Positions 5,741-8,927 of a DNA stretch of 8,927 nucleotides are shown here, in pieces. The translations under genes and the position numbers were made by a program. The DNA is from Microbacteriaceae bacterium UBA4731 (lineage in GTDB: Bacteria; Actinomycetota; Actinomycetes; Actinomycetales; Microbacteriaceae). Location: the NCBI GenBank assembly GCA_002404115.1, contig DHJB01000063.1, forward strand, positions 6,801 through 15,727, in the 5' to 3' direction. The stretch's first letter is position 1. Each line of letters starts with the position of its first letter. The notes beneath the pieces were generated by a model. It worked only from the letters and a program-made list of their open reading frames with translations, did not search any database and was not told the origin of the DNA.

Positions 5741-5747
5741 CCGTACT

Positions 5748-6152
5748 ATGCCGCAAATTCGGATCCGAGACGCCGCTGCGTACCTCGGCGTCAGCGACGA
5801 CACCGTGCGGCGCTGGATCGAGAACGGCGCCCTCGACGGCTCCAAGGACAAGTCCGGGCTCACCGTCGTCGACGGCCTGGCTCTGGCCCACCTCGCCCGG
5901 AAGAATGCCGTCCTGCCCGATGATCCCTCGGACATCGGCCGGTCGGCCCGCAACCGCTTCGTGGGCCTCGTCACGGCCATCACGATGGACACAGTCATGG
6001 CCCAGGTCGAGCTCCAGTGCGGACCCCACCGCGTCGTTTCGCTGATGAGCAGCGAAGCGGTCCGCGAACTGGGCCTCGAACTCGGCTCGGTCGCCATCGC
6101 GGTCGTGAAGGCAACGACGGTCATGGTCGAAGCTCCGCTCGGGAAGGATTGA
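5748..6152 (+). CDS. Helix-turn-helix and molbindin (TOBE/Mop) protein, probable molybdate-responsive regulator
   Basis: A 134-residue protein from ATG 5748. Residues 4-29 (IRIRDAAAYLGVSDDTVRRW onward) form a MerR/excisionase-type helix-turn-helix. Residues about 66-130 form a single Mop/TOBE domain with the molbindin signature SARNRFVGLV (66-75), and a final strand VVKATTVMVEAP (119-130) of the kind that binds molybdate or tungstate in molbindins. The middle (30-65) is a linker. It is the first gene of the operon; its stop (6150-6152) is one base before the modA start. Position and domain content suggest a cytoplasmic oxyanion sensor that controls its own operon, analogous to ModE but with a different DNA-binding domain and half the Mop content. 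A mere molybdate-storage role is the alternative. Which sites it binds is not shown by the sequence. Confidence 0.88.
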   Translation: MPQIRIRDAAAYLGVSDDTVRRWIENGALDGSKDKSGLTVVDGLALAHLARKNAVLPDDPSDIGRSARNRFVGLVTAITMDTVMAQVELQCGPHRVVSLMSSEAVRELGLELGSVAIAVVKATTVMVEAPLGKD

Positions 6153-6153
6153 C

Positions 6154-6948
6154 ATGCGCGCATCCACCCGAAGGCTGGCCGTTTTCCTCGCCCTCGGCGC
6201 CCTGCTGGCGAGCCTTTCGGGGTGCGCATCGGCCGAGCCCGCGGCGGCTCCGACGGCTTCCGAACCGGCGCTCTCCGGCGCGATCACGGTCTTCGCGGCG
6301 GCGTCGCTGAAGGCCACCTTCACGGAGCTGGCCGGCACGTTCGAGGCCGCCCATCCGGACACCAAGGTCGCCCTGAATTTCGCCGGCTCGTCCGACCTCG
6401 TGACCCAGATCACGGAGGGCGCGCCCGCCGATGTGTTCGCTTCCGCGGATACGAAGAATATGACCAGGCTCAGCGACGCGAAACTCGCCCGGGGCACGCC
6501 CGTCGATTTCGCCACGAACACGCTCACGATTGCCGTGCCACCGGGTAATCCGGCCGGGGTTACCTCCTTCGCGGATCTCGCTAAGCCCGGGGTCAAGACC
6601 GTCGTGTGCGCGGCCCAGGTTCCCTGTGGGGCGGCCACGGCCAAGGTTGAGCAGGCCACCGGGGTGACACTGGCGCCCGTCAGCGAAGAGTCATCAGTCA
6701 CCGAGGTCCTCGGCAAGGTCATCTCGGGCGAGGCCGATGCCGGTCTCGTCTACGTGACGGATGTAATTGCTGCCGGCGACAAGGTCGAGGTCGTCGACTT
6801 CACTGAGTCGAGGGAGGCCGTGAACACGTATCCGATTGCGGTCGTTGCCGGCAGCAGGAATGCCAACCTCTCGGCGGCTTTTGTCGACTTCGTTGCCGGG
6901 GCAGCAGGGCAGAAGGTTCTGCAGTCCGCTGGCTTCGGCAAGCCCTAG
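6154..6948 (+). CDS. modA: Molybdate ABC transporter substrate-binding lipoprotein ModA
   Basis: A 264-residue protein from ATG 6154 with GGGAAGGA (6141-6148) upstream. The N-terminus has arginines, a hydrophobic stretch (8-20) and lipobox LSGC (21-24), so Cys24 should be lipidated and the protein anchored outside the membrane. The mature part opens with the ModA motif FAAASLKATFTELA; Ser51, Ser79 (GSSDLVTQI) and the region EADAGLVYVTD (Tyr200, Asp203) match the positions that contact molybdate or tungstate in this family. Two cysteines (152 and 158, in VVCAAQVPCG) could form a disulfide. Length is normal for the family. It lies between the regulator and modB, with 32 bases before modB. Molybdate versus tungstate preference cannot be read from the sequence. 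Confidence 0.95.
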   Translation: MRASTRRLAVFLALGALLASLSGCASAEPAAAPTASEPALSGAITVFAAASLKATFTELAGTFEAAHPDTKVALNFAGSSDLVTQITEGAPADVFASADTKNMTRLSDAKLARGTPVDFATNTLTIAVPPGNPAGVTSFADLAKPGVKTVVCAAQVPCGAATAKVEQATGVTLAPVSEESSVTEVLGKVISGEADAGLVYVTDVIAAGDKVEVVDFTESREAVNTYPIAVVAGSRNANLSAAFVDFVAGAAGQKVLQSAGFGKP

Positions 6949-6980
6949 GAGCCGTTGCGTGCCGTTGACGAGGTGCAGTG

Positions 6981-7802
6981 ATGTCTGAGTCGACGAGCTA
7001 TGCGGGCGTTCCGCGCTGGGTTCTGCTCGGTGCTGCCGTCGGCGCGGTCTTCGTCGTTCTACCTCTCGTCGCGATGGCCACCCGGGTCAACTGGGGCCAG
7101 TTCCTCGCGCTGATCACCTCGGATTCCTCCCTCGCGGCGCTCGCGTTGAGCCTGCGCACCTCGGCGGCTGCGACGGCCTTGTGCCTGGTGCTCGGAGTGC
7201 CGATGGCGCTGGTGCTGGCGAGAACCAGCTTCCCCGGCCAGCAGGTGCTGCGCGCGCTGGTGCTGCTGCCGCTGGTGCTGCCGCCGGTTGTGGGAGGCAT
7301 CGCGCTGCTGTACACCTTTGGCCGGCGCGGGCTGCTGGGCCAGACCTTCGAGGTCCTGGGAATCCAGATCGCGTTTTCGACGACCGCGGTCGTCATCGCC
7401 CAGACCTTCGTCGCCCTTCCGTTCCTTGTGCTGAGTCTCGAGGGCGCGTTGCGCGCCGTGGGCACCCGGTACGAGTCCGTCGCAGCGACGCTCGGCGCGG
7501 GCCCGACCACAGTGCTGCGCCGGGTGACTCTCCCCATCGTGCTCCCGGCAGTCCTCTCCGGCGCGGTGCTCTCCTTCGCCCGGGCGCTCGGCGAGTTCGG
7601 GGCAACCCTCACCTTCGCCGGAAGCCTGCAGGGCGTCACGAGGACCCTCCCGCTGGAGATCTACCTGCAGCGGGAGACCGACCCGGATGTCGCAGTGGCG
7701 CTCTCGCTCGTGCTCGTGGTCGTGGCCGTTCTCGTGGTCGGGCTCACGCTGCGGACGGCGGCCTCGGCCGGGACACCGTTCCGGGCACGGCGGGGGCGCT
7801 GA
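6981..7802 (+). CDS. modB: Molybdate ABC transporter permease ModB
   Basis: A 273-residue inner-membrane protein. The frame could start at GTG 6978 or ATG 6981; GAGG (6970-6973) lies 7 bases before the ATG, which is preferred. Hydrophobic helices begin near residue 11 and recur through the protein, with about six expected. The family-specific cytoplasmic EAA-type loop is [18 protein letters not shown] (168-185), which docks onto the ATPase. Further ModB/CysT features are [20 protein letters not shown] and [13 protein letters not shown], the latter very characteristic of molybdate/sulfate permeases. Its stop overlaps the modC start by one base (TGATG), indicating translational coupling and co-assembly with ModC. 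Confidence 0.95.
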   Translation: MSESTSYAGVPRWVLLGAAVGAVFVVLPLVAMATRVNWGQFLALITSDSSLAALALSLRTSAAATALCLVLGVPMALVLARTSFPGQQVLRALVLLPLVLPPVVGGIALLYTFGRRGLLGQTFEVLGIQIAFSTTAVVIAQTFVALPFLVLSLEGALRAVGTRYESVAATLGAGPTTVLRRVTLPIVLPAVLSGAVLSFARALGEFGATLTFAGSLQGVTRTLPLEIYLQRETDPDVAVALSLVLVVVAVLVVGLTLRTAASAGTPFRARRGR

Positions 7803-8857
7803 TGCTCACCGTCGAGGCGCGTGTGGCGGCACGGGATTTCGAGGTTTCGCTCTCGGTTGCACAGGGCGAGACGGTCGCGATCCTCGGGCCCAATGGTGCC
7901 GGAAAATCGACCCTGCTGGACGTGATCGCCGGTCTGGTCAGGCCCGATTCCGGCCGAGCCGAATTGGACGGCCGGGTGTTGTTCGACCTGGCCGGGCGGA
8001 GGCCGTCGTGGACCCCGCCGCACGGCCGTGGGGTGTCGTTGTTGGCCCAGCAGCCGTTGCTGTTTCCGCACATGAGCGTGGTCACCAACGTCGCGTTCGG
8101 CCCCCGGAGCGCCGGGGCAGGCCGGGAAGAGTCCCACGAGATCGCTCGGCACTGGCTCGCCGAAGTCGATGGGCTCGACCTGGCCGATCGCAGGCCGGGC
8201 GAGCTGTCCGGCGGGCAGGGTCAGCGGATCGCCGTTGCCCGGGCGCTGGCCTCCCGTCCCCGGCTGTTGCTGCTCGACGAGCCGCTGGCCGCCCTCGATG
8301 TGGCGGTCGCGCCGCAACTGAGACGGATGCTGCGCCGGGTCCTCGACGATCGGACGGCGATCGTCGTCACCCACGACGTTCTCGATGCGTTCACGCTCGC
8401 CGACCGCGTCGTCATCATGCACGACGGCGCCATCATCGAACAGGGCCCGACCCGCGAGGTGCTCGAACGCCCGCGCAATCCGTTCACGGCGGACCTCGCC
8501 GCGCTCAACTTGATCACGGGGACACGAAGCATGACCGGGCTGCTGACCCCGGATGGGATCCCAGTGACAACGGATTCCGGGAGCGGCATCGCACCCGGAA
8601 CGGCCGTCGCCGCCGCGGTCCGGCCGGCTGCGGTATCCGTATTCACGGGCGTGACGGGCCTAACCCCGCCCAATCTCTTTCGCCTGACCGTGCAGGACCT
8701 GGAGCCGCGGGGAGACCTCATCCGGGTCAGGGCAGGTCGGCTGTCGGCGGACGTCCCGCCCGGGGTGGTCGCGGACCTCGATCTCAGCCCCGGCACCGAG
8801 GTCTGCCTGTCGTTCGACCCGGCCGCCGTGTTGCTCTACCCGCTCACTCCGGTCTGA
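7802..8857 (+). CDS. modC: Molybdate ABC transporter ATP-binding protein ModC with C-terminal TOBE domain
   Basis: A 351-residue protein from ATG 7802. The frame is open far upstream (to 7181), but that part lies over modB; GGGGG at 7792-7796 and the TGATG junction support this start. The ABC domain is complete: Walker A GPNGAGKST (29-37), Q-loop LLAQQPLLFPHM (Gln83/84), signature LSGGQGQR (135-142), Walker B LLLLDEPLAALD (155-166) and switch His191 (VVTHD). From about residue 270 comes a Mop/TOBE-type regulatory domain (VAAAVRPAAVSVF to FDPAAVLLYPL), which in some ModC proteins binds molybdate and slows transport when the cell is replete. It hydrolyses ATP to drive uptake through ModB. It is the last gene of the operon; a palindrome follows within 7 bases of the stop. 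Confidence 0.95.
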   Translation: MLTVEARVAARDFEVSLSVAQGETVAILGPNGAGKSTLLDVIAGLVRPDSGRAELDGRVLFDLAGRRPSWTPPHGRGVSLLAQQPLLFPHMSVVTNVAFGPRSAGAGREESHEIARHWLAEVDGLDLADRRPGELSGGQGQRIAVARALASRPRLLLLDEPLAALDVAVAPQLRRMLRRVLDDRTAIVVTHDVLDAFTLADRVVIMHDGAIIEQGPTREVLERPRNPFTADLAALNLITGTRSMTGLLTPDGIPVTTDSGSGIAPGTAVAAAVRPAAVSVFTGVTGLTPPNLFRLTVQDLEPRGDLIRVRAGRLSADVPPGVVADLDLSPGTEVCLSFDPAAVLLYPLTPV

Positions 8858-8858
8858 A

Positions 8859-8880
8859 GCGCTCGCTCACGCGTGAGCGC
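8859..8880 (+). terminator. Palindromic hairpin directly after modC, possible terminator
   Basis: A perfect 16-bp palindrome, CGCTCACGCGTGAGCG (8864-8879), lies just past the modC stop. The flanks allow an alternative stem, GCGCTC (8859-8864) with GAGCGC (8875-8880) around a 10-base loop. No T-run follows, so it is either a U-tract-less actinobacterial terminator or a protein-binding site. Confidence 0.4.
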
Positions 8881-8900
8881 CCGCACATTCGCGGAAAAAT

Positions 8901-8925
8901 CACCTTCGTCGCGAAATTGAAGGTG
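8901..8925. repeat. Inverted repeat at the right edge of the window
   Basis: CACCTTC (8901-8907) and GAAGGTG (8919-8925) are perfect reverse complements 11 bases apart. Nested inside, TTCG (8905-8908) can pair with CGAA (8912-8915). The surrounding bases are AT-richer than the genes. It may be an operator or terminator for a gene beyond the window. Confidence 0.35.
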
Positions 8926-8927
8926 TG

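Noticed and set aside
5052..6722. Long open frame on the minus strand (556 codons)
   Set aside because: It lies opposite the MFS, regulator and modA genes, which all have clear family motifs. Its translation is Ala/Ser/Thr/Arg-rich without recognisable domains, as expected for a shadow frame in GC-rich DNA.
7181..7801. A longer modC reading frame beginning inside modB
   Set aside because: The upstream part is Arg/Pro/Gly-rich without ABC features and overlaps modB in another frame. The TGATG junction with a GGGGG site marks the real start.
8881..8899. CCGC-6-GCGG stem followed by AAAAAT as an intrinsic terminator
   Set aside because: On the plus strand the stem is followed by A, not T, and on the minus strand the T-run would precede the stem, so the order is wrong for termination in either direction.
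1..8927. Signs of a mobile element, CRISPR array or RNA gene
   Set aside because: No transposase or integrase motif, no regularly spaced repeats, and no tRNA- or rRNA-like sequence was seen on either strand by eye.

Overview
The window is GC-rich coding DNA with short intergenic gaps, GTG/ATG starts, several stop/start overlaps and at least two genes that look leaderless. The RNase H1 and DUF429 proteins also have an actinobacterial look. I infer a high-GC actinomycete, probably of the Microbacteriaceae, but this is inference because no rRNA or marker gene is present.

Layout. Positions 1-603 (+) are the 3' part of a polar amino-acid-type ABC transporter ATPase whose Walker A end lies before the window. 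Positions 703-2033 (+) hold a translationally coupled pair. The first gene is a 322-residue protein that joins a Pvc16/DUF4255-like N-terminal domain (tail-terminator family of extracellular contractile injection systems) to a degenerate AAA+ ATPase-like half. The second is a 121-residue multi-helix membrane protein. A 96-residue protein of unknown function follows (2063-2353, +), probably leaderless. Its stop codon shares the palindrome CTAG with the stop codon of the convergent gene.

The minus strand carries a DUF429 protein (3198-2350, predicted RNase H-fold nuclease family) and, upstream of it, an RNase H1 (4018-3305) with an alanine/proline-rich linker and a C-terminal segment resembling a ribbon-helix-helix domain. 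Divergent from RNase H1 is a sugar-porter-type MFS transporter (4138-5646, +) whose N-terminus is built from five 12-bp tandem repeats.

The right third (5748-8857, +) is a compact molybdate uptake operon. It contains a small helix-turn-helix plus molbindin (TOBE/Mop) protein, likely a molybdate-responsive regulator, then modA (lipoprotein binding protein), modB (permease) and modC (ATPase with C-terminal TOBE domain). ModA would capture molybdate outside the cell, ModB forms the channel, ModC powers it, and the first gene could sense intracellular oxyanion and adjust expression. A perfect 16-bp palindrome lies directly after modC, and a second inverted repeat closes the window.

The most unusual item is the DUF4255-AAA fusion with its membrane-protein neighbour. 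The parts resemble contractile-injection-system proteins, but no sheath, tube, baseplate or spike gene is visible here. No tRNA, rRNA, CRISPR array, transposase or integrase was seen, and no gene-free stretch exceeds about 120 bases.
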